Below, piece after piece: positions 1 to 7,371 of a stretch of 19,577 bases of DNA. The notes under the pieces were generated by a model. It saw only the letters and a list, made by a program, of their open reading frames with translations, was not told the origin of the DNA and did no database searches. The position numbers and the translations under genes are program-made. Origin of the DNA: Acidobacteriota bacterium (GTDB lineage: Bacteria > Acidobacteriota > Terriglobia > UBA7540); assembly GCA_021789565.1 (NCBI GenBank), contig JAJYJL010000022.1, forward strand, positions 1 to 19,577, read 5' to 3'. Within the stretch, counting starts at the first letter, position 1; every line of letters begins with the position of its first letter.

Positions 1-128
1 GAACGTGGACCATGCTGCAATCGAATTACAAGTATGAGAAGACCTCGGCCTTCTCCCTCAGGTTCCATGTGCCGGTGCCCGCAGACGGCGAGTCTGTGCT
101 GAATTATCGCCTGCGGATCCATCGGTAG
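1..128 (+). CDS. C-terminal end of a DUF4139-type protein (partial)
   Basis: Only the last 41 codons are in the window. Reading starts at base 3 and ends at the TAG at 126-128. The visible tail runs from a Trp-rich strand (TWTMLQSNYKYEK) through FHVPVPADGES to a final Tyr-containing strand (LNYRLRIHR). This pattern of W, then an S-x-x-Y-x-K strand, a beta strand, a V-P-A-D/G-G-E turn and a final Y-x-x-R strand resembles the C-terminal beta-sandwich of DUF4139 proteins. Those are secreted or envelope-associated proteins of unknown function. The assignment rests on this short tail alone. Codon use matches the neighbours. The GNAT gene follows 38 bases later on the same strand. Confidence 0.55.
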   Translation, partial: TWTMLQSNYKYEKTSAFSLRFHVPVPADGESVLNYRLRIHR

Positions 129-166
129 AATTCCGCAATGGCGGGCCCGCCGGCCGAAGGAGAAAA

Positions 167-628
167 ATGGCAACCGCAAAAGGAAAGCCTCGCACGATGA
201 ATATTCGGGCCGCGCAGATGGAGGATGCCGGCCGCCTGGCCGAACTTTCCGGGCAGTTGGGCTATCCCTGCTCCGCCGGCGACATGCGGCGCCGCCTTCG
301 CCACCTGCTCGCCGACCCCGAACACGCCGTCTGGGTGGCGGAAAACGAAAGTGGGACCATCGCCGGGTGGATCCACGTCTTCGTCAAAGAGTCGCTGGAA
401 AGCGACCGCGAAATCGAAATCGGCGGCCTGGTGATTGATGAAGATTTCCGCGGCCAGGGAGCGGGCAAGGTCCTGGTGGAACGCGCCGAGGGCTGGGCCA
501 AAGCGCAAGGATTGAAGTCCGTCTGCGTGCGCTCAAACATCTTGCGCAAAGACGCGCACGCCTTTTATCAGAAGCTGGGCTACAAAATCATCAAGACCCA
601 GAGCGCGTTTCGGAAAACATTTTGTTAG
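167..628 (+). CDS. GNAT family N-acetyltransferase
   Basis: A 153-residue protein with the GCN5-related acetyltransferase fold, predicted to move an acetyl group from acetyl-CoA to an amine. The pyrophosphate-binding motif A is visible as DFRGQGAGK (about residues 93-101), after the strand EIGGLVID. The C-terminal FYQKLGYK (133-140) is the usual motif B region. Length is normal for a single-domain GNAT. The ATG at 167 is preferred because a GAAGGAGA ribosome site lies just upstream. An in-frame ATG at 197 would remove ten residues, and the fold-like sequence MNIRAAQ begins there, so it remains an alternative. The substrate cannot be told from sequence. The N-terminal half resembles aminoglycoside- or small-amine-type GNATs, but no resistance function should be inferred. 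The gene is convergent with queA. Confidence 0.85.
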   Translation: MATAKGKPRTMNIRAAQMEDAGRLAELSGQLGYPCSAGDMRRRLRHLLADPEHAVWVAENESGTIAGWIHVFVKESLESDREIEIGGLVIDEDFRGQGAGKVLVERAEGWAKAQGLKSVCVRSNILRKDAHAFYQKLGYKIIKTQSAFRKTFC

Positions 629-669
629 TGTTGCGTCCCTCGTAACTTTCTGGAACGCGGCGTAGCGCC

Positions 670-767
670 CGTCATTCCGATCCCGCAAAGCGGGAGAGGA
701 ATCTGCTTTCGCTCTCGCGCAGAAGCAGATTCCTCGGGCCGGAAGAGCACCGGCCCTCGGAATGACG
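670..767. repeat. Cloverleaf-like nested inverted-repeat element
   Basis: Between the convergent ends of the GNAT gene and queA lies a compact element made of four perfect stems. An outer stem pairs 670-680 with 757-767 (11 bp). It encloses three hairpins: 681-685 with 691-695 (5 bp, 5-base loop), 697-708 with 723-734 (12 bp, 14-base loop) and 736-742 with 750-756 (7 bp, 7-base loop). Only single bases (696 and 735) separate the arms, so the whole folds as a four-way junction in RNA or single-stranded DNA. It lacks T-loop and CCA-type tRNA features. From memory, short elements with similar GTCATTCC/GGAATCTGC words recur between genes in acidobacterial genomes, so it is probably a dispersed palindromic repeat. 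It may also end transcription in both directions, although no T-run follows. Confidence 0.8.
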
Positions 768-799
768 ACGTAGGGCAAACCATTGCGCGGGGCGCAATG

Positions 800-1885
800 C
801 TAAAGGATCAACATGCAGTCGCCGTAACTGTAGAAGCGGTAGCGTTCCTCGATGGCATGCTGGTAGGCTCGGGTGATAAGCTCGCGGCCGGCAAACGCCG
901 AGACCAGCATCAGCAAAGTCGATTTCGGCAGGTGGAAGTTGGTGAGCAGCCCGCGAACCACCTGGAAGCGGAATCCCGGCGTGATAAAGAGGTCCGTGTC
1001 GCCGCGGCAGGGAACAATTTTCCCCTCGTTCTGGAGCGCCACTGATTCCAGGGTCCGAACGCTCGTGGTGCCCACCGCGATGACGCGGCGCCCTTCAGCA
1101 AGAGCCGCGTTGATAGAGGCTGCCGCAGCCTCAGAAATCTCAAATTGCTCCGACTCCATTTTGTGGTCTTCCACGCGCTCGGTCTGCACCGGGCGGAACG
1201 TTCCCGGCCCCACGTGCAGGGTGATTTCAACGGTCTCGCCTTTTCGTTCCTGCAGGGCGCGAAAAACCCGCTCGGTAAAATGAAAGCCCGCCGTGGGCGC
1301 GGCAACGGCGCCGCGCACCCTGGCGTAAACCGTCTGGTAGGTTTCGCGGTCGGCGGCTTCATCGGGCCGGCCCACGTAGGGCGGCAGCGGAACGTGCCCC
1401 AGGCGGTCAATGGCGCTGGCCACGCTGCCCTCGCGCGCCCGCAGCAGCACCCTGCGCACGCCGCGTTCGCCCCGCCCGAGAATTTCCGCCTCAAGCTCGC
1501 CGCCGCCAAAAACCAGCACCTCGCCGGTGCGAATCTTGCGCCCGGGATGCACCAGCCCCTGCCACACGTCTCCCGATTCATTCCGCGTGAGCAGAAGTTC
1601 AACTTCCGCGGTCAGGTGTTCGCGCGCGGCGGGATTGCCCTTGCCAATGGTCTGCGCCTGCGTCCCGCGCCGTCGGCCCAGCAGGCGCGCCGGAAACACA
1701 CGCGTGTTGTTCACCACCAGGAGATCGCCGGGCTTGAGAATTTCCGGCAGCGAGCGGAAGGCGCAATCCGTGAAGCTCTGCGCGGCGCGGTCCAGCAGCA
1801 TCATGCGCGAGGCGTCCCGCTCCTTCAAAGGCCGCTGGGCAATCAACTCCTTTGGCAGCTCGTAATTGAATTCTTCAAGCAGCAT
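800..1885 (-). CDS. queA: S-adenosylmethionine:tRNA ribosyltransferase-isomerase QueA
   Basis: A 361-residue full-length QueA. In the cytoplasm it transfers and isomerises the ribosyl group of SAM onto 7-aminomethyl-7-deazaguanine in tRNA, giving epoxyqueuosine at wobble position 34. Family blocks are all present: NNTRVFPARLLG (59-70), GAVAAPTAGFHFT (192-204), HVGPGTFRPV (224-233), TSVRTLES (274-281), LLTNFHLPKSTLLMLVSAFA (313-332) and the C-terminal FYSYGDCMLI (351-360). The start is the ATG at 1883-1885, and MLLEEFNYELP matches the usual N-terminus. The ribosome site before it is weak. The gene is divergent from the RlmI-like gene, with about 100 bases between them, and convergent with the GNAT gene. 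No other queuosine genes are in the window. Confidence 0.97.
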   Translation of the reverse strand: MLLEEFNYELPKELIAQRPLKERDASRMMLLDRAAQSFTDCAFRSLPEILKPGDLLVVNNTRVFPARLLGRRRGTQAQTIGKGNPAAREHLTAEVELLLTRNESGDVWQGLVHPGRKIRTGEVLVFGGGELEAEILGRGERGVRRVLLRAREGSVASAIDRLGHVPLPPYVGRPDEAADRETYQTVYARVRGAVAAPTAGFHFTERVFRALQERKGETVEITLHVGPGTFRPVQTERVEDHKMESEQFEISEAAAASINAALAEGRRVIAVGTTSVRTLESVALQNEGKIVPCRGDTDLFITPGFRFQVVRGLLTNFHLPKSTLLMLVSAFAGRELITRAYQHAIEERYRFYSYGDCMLIL

Positions 1886-1984
1886 CTCGAAATCATTTTA
1901 CGCTAAAGGCCGCATCACGTTTTCGGCGCCGCAAGCGAACCCGCTGCTGCAGCGCTGTTCCACACTGTGTGTTAAAGTCAGTTC

Positions 1985-3151
1985 ATGCCGAAAGCCACCG
2001 TAACCGTTTCCCCGCGCGGGATTGAGCGAATCTTCGCCGGCCATCCGTGGATTTACCGCAGCGACGTCTCCGCCTCTGCGAACCTCGCGCCGGGCTGCAT
2101 CGTTACAGTCCAGGACCGCCGGAAGCGATTTCTTGGGCAGGCGCTTTACAGCAACAAGTCGCAGATCGCGCTTCGATTTTTAACCCGCGAAAAGCAGCCC
2201 ATCGACCGTGAGTTCCTGGCCGGGCGAATCCAGGCGGCGGCGGATTATCGCCGGCAGGTTGTGGAAGACTCAGACGCCTATCGCCTGGTGGCCTCTGAGG
2301 GTGATCTGCTGCCATCGCTGGTGATCGATCGCTACGGCGACTATTTCGTCGTGCAAACCCTCAGCCAGGGAACGGAAAAGCTGAAATCAAGCATCACCGA
2401 AATTTTGCAGGAGCAATTTTCGCCGCGCGGCATCGTGGAACGCAATGACGTTGCGGTGCGCGCGCTAGAGGGCCTCGAGCCGACCAAGGGAATATTGGCG
2501 GGCGAGGACCCCGGCGAAATTACGGTTACGATGAATGGCCTGCGCTTTGCCTTCAACCTGCTGGAAGGCCAGAAGACGGGCGGCTTTCTTGACCAGCGTG
2601 AGAATCAGCGGGCCGCGCAAAATTATGCATTCGGCCGGGCGCTCGACTGCTTTACCTACGCCGGGGGGTTTGCGGTAAACATCAGCCGCCGATGCGACTC
2701 CGTCCTGGCCATCGATTCTTCCCAGGACGCGCTCCGTCTGGCCGCGCGCAACGCGGAACTGAACGGCATTTCCAATATCGAGTGGAAGGAAGCGAACTGC
2801 TTTGATTTCCTGAAGGCCGCCGACCAGGCCGGGGAGCGCTTTGACGTGGTGGTGCTCGATCCGCCAGCCTTCGCCCGGCAGCGCTCCAATCTCGATTCCG
2901 CCCTGCGCGGCTACAAGGAGCTCAACCTTCGCGGCCTGAAAATTCTGAACCCCGGCGGCTATCTCATCACCTGCAGTTGTTCCTATCACGTAACGGAGGC
3001 GGATTTTCTGGAGGCGATCGCCAGCGCTGCCATTGACGCTCACCGCACCGTCACCGTGGTCGAGCGCCGCACCCAGGGCCGCGACCATCCCATCCTGCTG
3101 ACGGTGCCTGAAACCCTTTATCTGAAGTGCCTGGTCCTGCGGGTGTTATAA
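1985..3151 (+). CDS. rlmI: Class I SAM-dependent rRNA methyltransferase, RlmI-like (23S rRNA m5C)
   Basis: A 388-residue protein with the RlmI/YccW layout: an N-terminal PUA-type RNA-binding domain (about 1-80), a central EEHEE-like segment, and a C-terminal Rossmann methyltransferase. Visible motifs are QKTGGFLDQR (196-205), the SAM-binding block DCFTYAGGF (221-229), the acidic LAIDSSQ strand (241-247), the catalytic LDPPAFA block (291-297) and TCSCSYH (329-335), whose cysteine is placed where RlmI-type m5C enzymes have the active-site Cys. E. coli RlmI methylates C1962 of 23S rRNA. The same target is likely here but cannot be proven from sequence. The start is the ATG at 1985. A TAAAGT hexamer only six bases upstream would suggest a leaderless message, but no good -35 accompanies it. 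Confidence 0.9.
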   Translation: MPKATVTVSPRGIERIFAGHPWIYRSDVSASANLAPGCIVTVQDRRKRFLGQALYSNKSQIALRFLTREKQPIDREFLAGRIQAAADYRRQVVEDSDAYRLVASEGDLLPSLVIDRYGDYFVVQTLSQGTEKLKSSITEILQEQFSPRGIVERNDVAVRALEGLEPTKGILAGEDPGEITVTMNGLRFAFNLLEGQKTGGFLDQRENQRAAQNYAFGRALDCFTYAGGFAVNISRRCDSVLAIDSSQDALRLAARNAELNGISNIEWKEANCFDFLKAADQAGERFDVVVLDPPAFARQRSNLDSALRGYKELNLRGLKILNPGGYLITCSCSYHVTEADFLEAIASAAIDAHRTVTVVERRTQGRDHPILLTVPETLYLKCLVLRVL

Positions 3152-3155
3152 CCCG

Positions 3156-3184
3156 TTCTGGGCGGCTCCGAATTCGAGTAGAAT
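3156..3184 (+). promoter_or_regulatory. Possible sigma-70-type promoter giving a leaderless message
   Basis: TTCTGG (3156-3161), a 17-base spacer and TAGAAT (3179-3184) resemble -35 and -10 boxes. The -10 ends only seven bases before the GTG at 3192, so transcription would begin at or next to the start codon. No ribosome site is present in the short gap, which fits leaderless translation. The -35 match is poor. Confidence 0.3.
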
Positions 3185-3191
3185 ACAACCT

Positions 3192-4370
3192 GTGAATCGA
3201 TCTTGTGCCCTGGCGGCCGGCCTGATTCTCATGCTGTTGTGCGCAGTTCCCGGCCGCGCCGAGGACCTCAAACTCCTGATCTCGGTTGAGCAGCAAAACA
3301 TTGTTGCGCCCCAACCCGTGCGCACGACGTTGCACTTCCACAACTCCGGCCGCGAGACGCTGTGGCTCTATCACCCTGTCGTAAGCGAGCTGCCGGGCGA
3401 CCGCTTAGGCTTGCTTGCGCCGGAGCCGAGCGGGGCGCGCCCCGGACAGGCTTACGGAGGATCGCAGATTGAAGTCCGATTGGCGCTGCAAACTGCAGTG
3501 GGCGCCGGCGCAAAGGAGGCGGCGGGCAGCGGGTTTGCCATGGCGCCTGACGCCATGCCCCATCCCAGGCTGGTGCGGCTGGCGCCGGGAGAAGATTACC
3601 AGGAAAAAGTCAGCATCCACGTTGAGCCCGCCGAGACGAAGGCCGGCGCGGGCGATCAGCCTGCATGGGGGCCGTACAGTTTTTCCGTGACTTACTCTGC
3701 GAACTATTCCAACGCTGAAGCTCTGGCCCGCGACATAGGCGCCAACGTGTGGCATGGCCAGGTTGCCAGCAATACGGTGGAATTGAATCTGCGCCCGTCG
3801 GCAGGCCGGGGCTCGATTGCCGGAACCGTGCTTGACTCCATCGGACGGCCCTACGGCCAGGCGCTGGTCACTCTCGAGGACGAGAACGAAAACCCACTCG
3901 ACCAGCTTTTGACGGACGACGACGGCGGGTTTGCATTTGCACACCTGCCTCTGGGCCGCTACTGGCTGGCGGTGCGCCAGCCCGGCGCAGACCACGATAC
4001 GTCGGTGTTCCGTGAGGTCGATGTCAAACAGTCTGCTTCGCCCGCGACGGCTGAAATCATGCTGGTGCCGGTTGAAATCAACAAACCCGAGCGCCTGCTG
4101 CACAAGCCCGTGCTTTTCCACATTGTCGATAGCAAGGGCCTTCCGCTGGCTGAAGCCGGGATTGCGATTTTGTTTTCCGCCGAGACGGTTGTGGAGAACC
4201 TGAAAGCACAAACGGGCCAGGACGGTTTCGCTGCCGTCAGCCTGATTCCCGGATCGATCTACGTGACACTCCAGACGCGGGGCTGCAAAAAAGAAGACCG
4301 CCAGGCTGACGTGGCGCCCGGCCCGGGAGTGGACGGATTCCAATTCAGCTACGACTGCGCCGGGAATTGA
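3192..4370 (+). CDS. Secreted protein with carboxypeptidase-regulatory-like beta-sandwich domains
   Basis: A 392-residue exported protein of unknown role. It starts at a GTG. Residues 1-23 form a signal peptide (MNRSC, a hydrophobic LAAGLILMLLCAVP core, then a probable cut after PGRA). Residues 24-200 are a beta-rich region without a recognised family. Residues about 207-292 are a carboxypeptidase regulatory-like (CarboxypepD_reg/SdrD-like) domain: GSIAGTVLDSIGRPYGQALV, then the DDDGGFAFAHLPLGRYWLAV turn-strand pattern. Residues about 305-365 look like a second, shorter copy (IVDSKGLPLAEAGI, then GQDGFAAVSLIPGSIYV). Such domains act as structural or ligand-binding modules in acidobacterial surface proteins, and no catalytic residues are seen. 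The gene lies 29 bases before the GT2-deacetylase fusion on the same strand, so the two may share a transcript. Confidence 0.75.
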   Translation: MNRSCALAAGLILMLLCAVPGRAEDLKLLISVEQQNIVAPQPVRTTLHFHNSGRETLWLYHPVVSELPGDRLGLLAPEPSGARPGQAYGGSQIEVRLALQTAVGAGAKEAAGSGFAMAPDAMPHPRLVRLAPGEDYQEKVSIHVEPAETKAGAGDQPAWGPYSFSVTYSANYSNAEALARDIGANVWHGQVASNTVELNLRPSAGRGSIAGTVLDSIGRPYGQALVTLEDENENPLDQLLTDDDGGFAFAHLPLGRYWLAVRQPGADHDTSVFREVDVKQSASPATAEIMLVPVEINKPERLLHKPVLFHIVDSKGLPLAEAGIAILFSAETVVENLKAQTGQDGFAAVSLIPGSIYVTLQTRGCKKEDRQADVAPGPGVDGFQFSYDCAGN

Positions 4371-4399
4371 TGCAGGCGGCCGTCTCAATTTGAATTTCC

Positions 4400-6229
4400 A
4401 TGGATAATTCTCCGCAACCCGTGAAATGCACCGTGATCATCCCGACGCGGCAGCGCTCTGCCGTGTTGCGCGAGACGCTGGAATCTTTAAACCAGCAGAC
4501 GGAAAAAGACTTTGAAGTGATCGTGGTGGTGGATGGCGAGGATGCGGGAACCCGCTCGCTGGCGGAAACCTGCAAGGCCGCATTCCCTTTGCGCTGGATC
4601 TTTGTGCCTGAACACAAAGGCCAGGCAGCAGCGCGCAACGCCGGCGCAGCCGCGGCCGGATCGGATATCCTGATCTTCCTGGACGACGACACCCGGCCCG
4701 TCCCTGAATGGATCCATCACCACCTGAAGCATCATCGCGCACACGCGGGGCCGCGAGAGATAGGCGTGCTGGGAAAAGTGGTTGACCGCCATGCCAATCC
4801 TCCGCGCTCGCGGACAGAGCGGTATCTGCGCGAAGCGCGAAACCCCGTCCTTGCCCATTTTGAAAACTGCCTGAAGGACCAGTCGATCGAGTTCGGCAAA
4901 GTGGCGGCCTTTGGGCTGAACACCTCGATTCGGCGCGAGACTTTTATCGCGCTGGGCGGGTTCGACGAAAAATTGAGCTCTCTTGATGAGGATACGGATT
5001 TCGGCGCCCGTTTATACAACCGGGGAGTGCTGTTCAAGCCCGAGCCCGAAGCCATCGTGTTTCACCACGACACCAAGGACGCTGTCGCCCAACACTACTC
5101 CATCCTGCGCCGCGCAGGCCAATTCGATGTCTATCGCAGGCGCGAAAAAAAGCAGTACAACGCGCGGCTCCAGTTGCTGGCCCAGATGCATTGTGGAAGT
5201 CCTTTGCGAAAGCTGGCGCACCGCGCCGCCTGGCATGCTCCATCGATTTTTCAAATGGCGGCATCCGTGGCAAGGAAGGCAACAGACCTCAGCGGCTCGC
5301 GGCGGTGTTTTCGCCTTTGGTCCCGGGCGACCGCAGCGGAATATTGGAAAGGCATTCGCGCGGCGGGAGAAACCATAGAATCGTTGCGTAGCCTGTACCC
5401 TTCACAAACGCCCATTTTGATGCTGCACGAGGTTTCCGCTCCCACCGAACTGAAGATGATGTCGCTAGCGATATCACCCGAGCGCTTTACGCGATACATG
5501 GAGTGGCTCAAAAAGGCGGGTTACACGTCCGCCCTACCGGCCGAATGGGACAAGCGCACGGCCAATCGCCGCGTGATCCTGACCTTCGATGACGCCTATG
5601 AAGATTTTATGGAGAACGCCTTCCCTGTCATCGACCGGCTGGGTTTTCAGGCGACTGTGTTTGTGGTGGTTGACCGCATTGGAAAAACCAACGACTGGGA
5701 TGCAGCAGGCGGCTTCAAACCCAGGCGCCTGCTCACGCTGGAACAGATTCGCGAACTGCACCGCCATGGGGTCCATTTTGGCTCGCACTCGCTGACACAC
5801 GCCCGGCTCACCGATTTATCGGACAGCCATCTCGAGCGCGAGGTGGGCGATTCGAAGCGCAAGCTGGAAGACCTTCTCGGCGCCGAGGTGCCGTGCTTCG
5901 CCTATCCTTGGGGATTGGCCGACATGCGGGTCCGCAGCGCGGTGGCGCGCGCCGGATACAAAGTGGCCCTGACCGCTCAGGAGGGCCTGAATGGGTCGGA
6001 GGACGCGCTCTCGTTAAAGCGAACCAGCGTGGCGGAAGTTGACACCCTGCCGGAATTCCTCATCAAGCTGGCAACGGGAAAAGACCTGCGGCAAAGGGCC
6101 AAAGCGTTCCTGACAAGGAATGGACTTTACAAGGGGCCGGTCCGCACCTGGCGGGGGAATGACTTCGGCGGGCGGAAAGGCGGACCCGAAGCGTCGCGCG
6201 GCTCCGCCGGCGCTGTAGGTAAACTATGA
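4400..6229 (+). CDS. Bifunctional glycosyltransferase family 2 / NodB polysaccharide deacetylase fusion
   Basis: A 609-residue two-enzyme fusion. Residues about 8-240 are a GT-A-fold glycosyltransferase family 2 domain. It shows VIIPTRQR (12-19), a nucleotide-sugar/metal acidic cluster LDDDTRP (94-100), and DEDTDFGARL (196-205), which supplies the late acidic residues of the family. A helical linker (about 240-335) has no clear membrane segment. Residues about 337-555 are a NodB-type deacetylase: LTFDDAYEDF (394-403, catalytic and metal Asp), GSHSLTH (461-467, metal histidines) and FAYPWG (500-505). Family logic predicts sugar transfer followed by removal of N-acetyl groups from an amino-sugar glycan. 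Acceptor and sugar are unknown, and with no transmembrane segments or signal peptide it probably works in the cytoplasm or at the inner membrane face. Its stop overlaps the next start (ATGA), so translation is likely coupled. The last 35 residues are low-complexity. Confidence 0.9.
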   Translation: MDNSPQPVKCTVIIPTRQRSAVLRETLESLNQQTEKDFEVIVVVDGEDAGTRSLAETCKAAFPLRWIFVPEHKGQAAARNAGAAAAGSDILIFLDDDTRPVPEWIHHHLKHHRAHAGPREIGVLGKVVDRHANPPRSRTERYLREARNPVLAHFENCLKDQSIEFGKVAAFGLNTSIRRETFIALGGFDEKLSSLDEDTDFGARLYNRGVLFKPEPEAIVFHHDTKDAVAQHYSILRRAGQFDVYRRREKKQYNARLQLLAQMHCGSPLRKLAHRAAWHAPSIFQMAASVARKATDLSGSRRCFRLWSRATAAEYWKGIRAAGETIESLRSLYPSQTPILMLHEVSAPTELKMMSLAISPERFTRYMEWLKKAGYTSALPAEWDKRTANRRVILTFDDAYEDFMENAFPVIDRLGFQATVFVVVDRIGKTNDWDAAGGFKPRRLLTLEQIRELHRHGVHFGSHSLTHARLTDLSDSHLEREVGDSKRKLEDLLGAEVPCFAYPWGLADMRVRSAVARAGYKVALTAQEGLNGSEDALSLKRTSVAEVDTLPEFLIKLATGKDLRQRAKAFLTRNGLYKGPVRTWRGNDFGGRKGGPEASRGSAGAVGKL

Positions 6230-7272
6230 GCATGCCGGGAGAGCCAGAGGCCCGGGCGGATTCGCCACGTGCCGCTGTGAAATTCACGGTGGTCGTCACA
6301 ACCTACAACTATGCCCACCTGCTGCCCGACGCCTTGCGGGCGCTCGCCGCGCAGACTGTGCCGGAATTTGAACTGCTGGTGGTGGACGACGGATCGCAGG
6401 ATAACGCGGAAGAAGTTGTGCGGCAGTTTCAACCGCAGTTTCGGGATTGCCAGTATCTGAAAAAGCCGAACGGAGGGGCCGCCGACGCCAGAAACCATGG
6501 CGTGCAGAAAGCGCAGGGAACGCACATCGCGACTCTGGACGCCGACGACGTGTGGTCGCCGCGCTACCTGGAAACCGTCCGGAAGACCTTTGAATCGAGA
6601 CCAGCAACGGAGATTGTGTTCTGTGACGGCGTCCGCGTGGCGGGCAACGGGGAAGTCCTTCGCCCGGTTTTTCCGCCCGGGCTGCCACCCCTTGAAGGAC
6701 CCATCAACTCCGTTGAGGACCTGTTTTCGGTGTCTGACAATTTCCTGCCCTCCGGCATGGTGTTCCGAAAATCTCTCTACGACAGGATTGGCCCCTTTGG
6801 CACTCGCTTCTCACACGGCGACGATGTCGACTGGGCGATTCGCGCTGCCCTGGCCGGCGCTGATTGCCAGCGGATCGATCAAAAACTGTTTCTGCATCGC
6901 TTTCACGGAAACAACCTGACCCGTGACCCCATCGCCTTTCTCGAAACGTGGCTCAAGATCTACGAAGAGCAATTGCGCAACAGCCGCCTGGGTCCGGAAT
7001 GCGAACGGAAAGCCAGAGGCTTTGCCCGTGATTACGTCCTGCGCCTTCTCGGAATCTGTTCACCGGCGGAAGGCAGGTCGCTGCTCGCCCGGAGCATCAA
7101 GGCCCTCGGAGGAGACTTCATGCTTCGCTGCGCCTATCTTTCGACCTACCTGGGATCGAGTTATGCGCTGAGGCCGTTAAAATGGGGGAAGGGGTTGCTG
7201 AGAAAGCGGCACGCCGCCGCACAGCGTATTGATCTGTCGGCCCCGCCTGAAATAATCTTTCAAAGCCTGTGA
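6226..7272 (+). CDS. Glycosyltransferase family 2 protein (first tandem copy)
   Basis: A 348-residue GT2 enzyme. The GT-A core shows VVVTTYNYAHLLP (22-34), LLVVDDGSQDN (50-60, nucleotide-binding Asp pair), a LDADDVWSP block (104-112, DxD-type metal site) and GDDVDWAIRAAL (198-209), followed by LHRFHGNNLT (223-232). No membrane segment is present. The first 18 residues are an extra hydrophilic tail, and MSMPGEPE starts inside the previous gene through an ATGA overlap. It is a clear paralogue of the next gene over nearly its full length: the same TYNY-x-HLLPD, KKP, GTHIA, LDADD-WSP, GMVF and IK-LGGD blocks. The sugar and acceptor are not known. Context suggests a surface amino-sugar glycan. Confidence 0.9.
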   Translation: MSMPGEPEARADSPRAAVKFTVVVTTYNYAHLLPDALRALAAQTVPEFELLVVDDGSQDNAEEVVRQFQPQFRDCQYLKKPNGGAADARNHGVQKAQGTHIATLDADDVWSPRYLETVRKTFESRPATEIVFCDGVRVAGNGEVLRPVFPPGLPPLEGPINSVEDLFSVSDNFLPSGMVFRKSLYDRIGPFGTRFSHGDDVDWAIRAALAGADCQRIDQKLFLHRFHGNNLTRDPIAFLETWLKIYEEQLRNSRLGPECERKARGFARDYVLRLLGICSPAEGRSLLARSIKALGGDFMLRCAYLSTYLGSSYALRPLKWGKGLLRKRHAAAQRIDLSAPPEIIFQSL

Positions 7273-7371
7273 AACATCGCAACGCCTTCACCGGCAGAGA
7301 CGGTTGGCAGGCAGGAGGCGTGCAGGCTGCGGCGTGGTCCGGGCACGCGGGAGGTTAAGGGCGCCATCAGG

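Noticed and set aside
670..767. Cloverleaf element as a tRNA gene
   Set aside because: The stem lengths (11, 5, 12, 7) and the absence of a T-loop GTTC-like sequence and a normal anticodon arm do not fit a tRNA.
1145..1906. A 253-codon plus-strand open frame opposite queA
   Set aside because: queA is unmistakable on the other strand, and this frame has no family resemblance.
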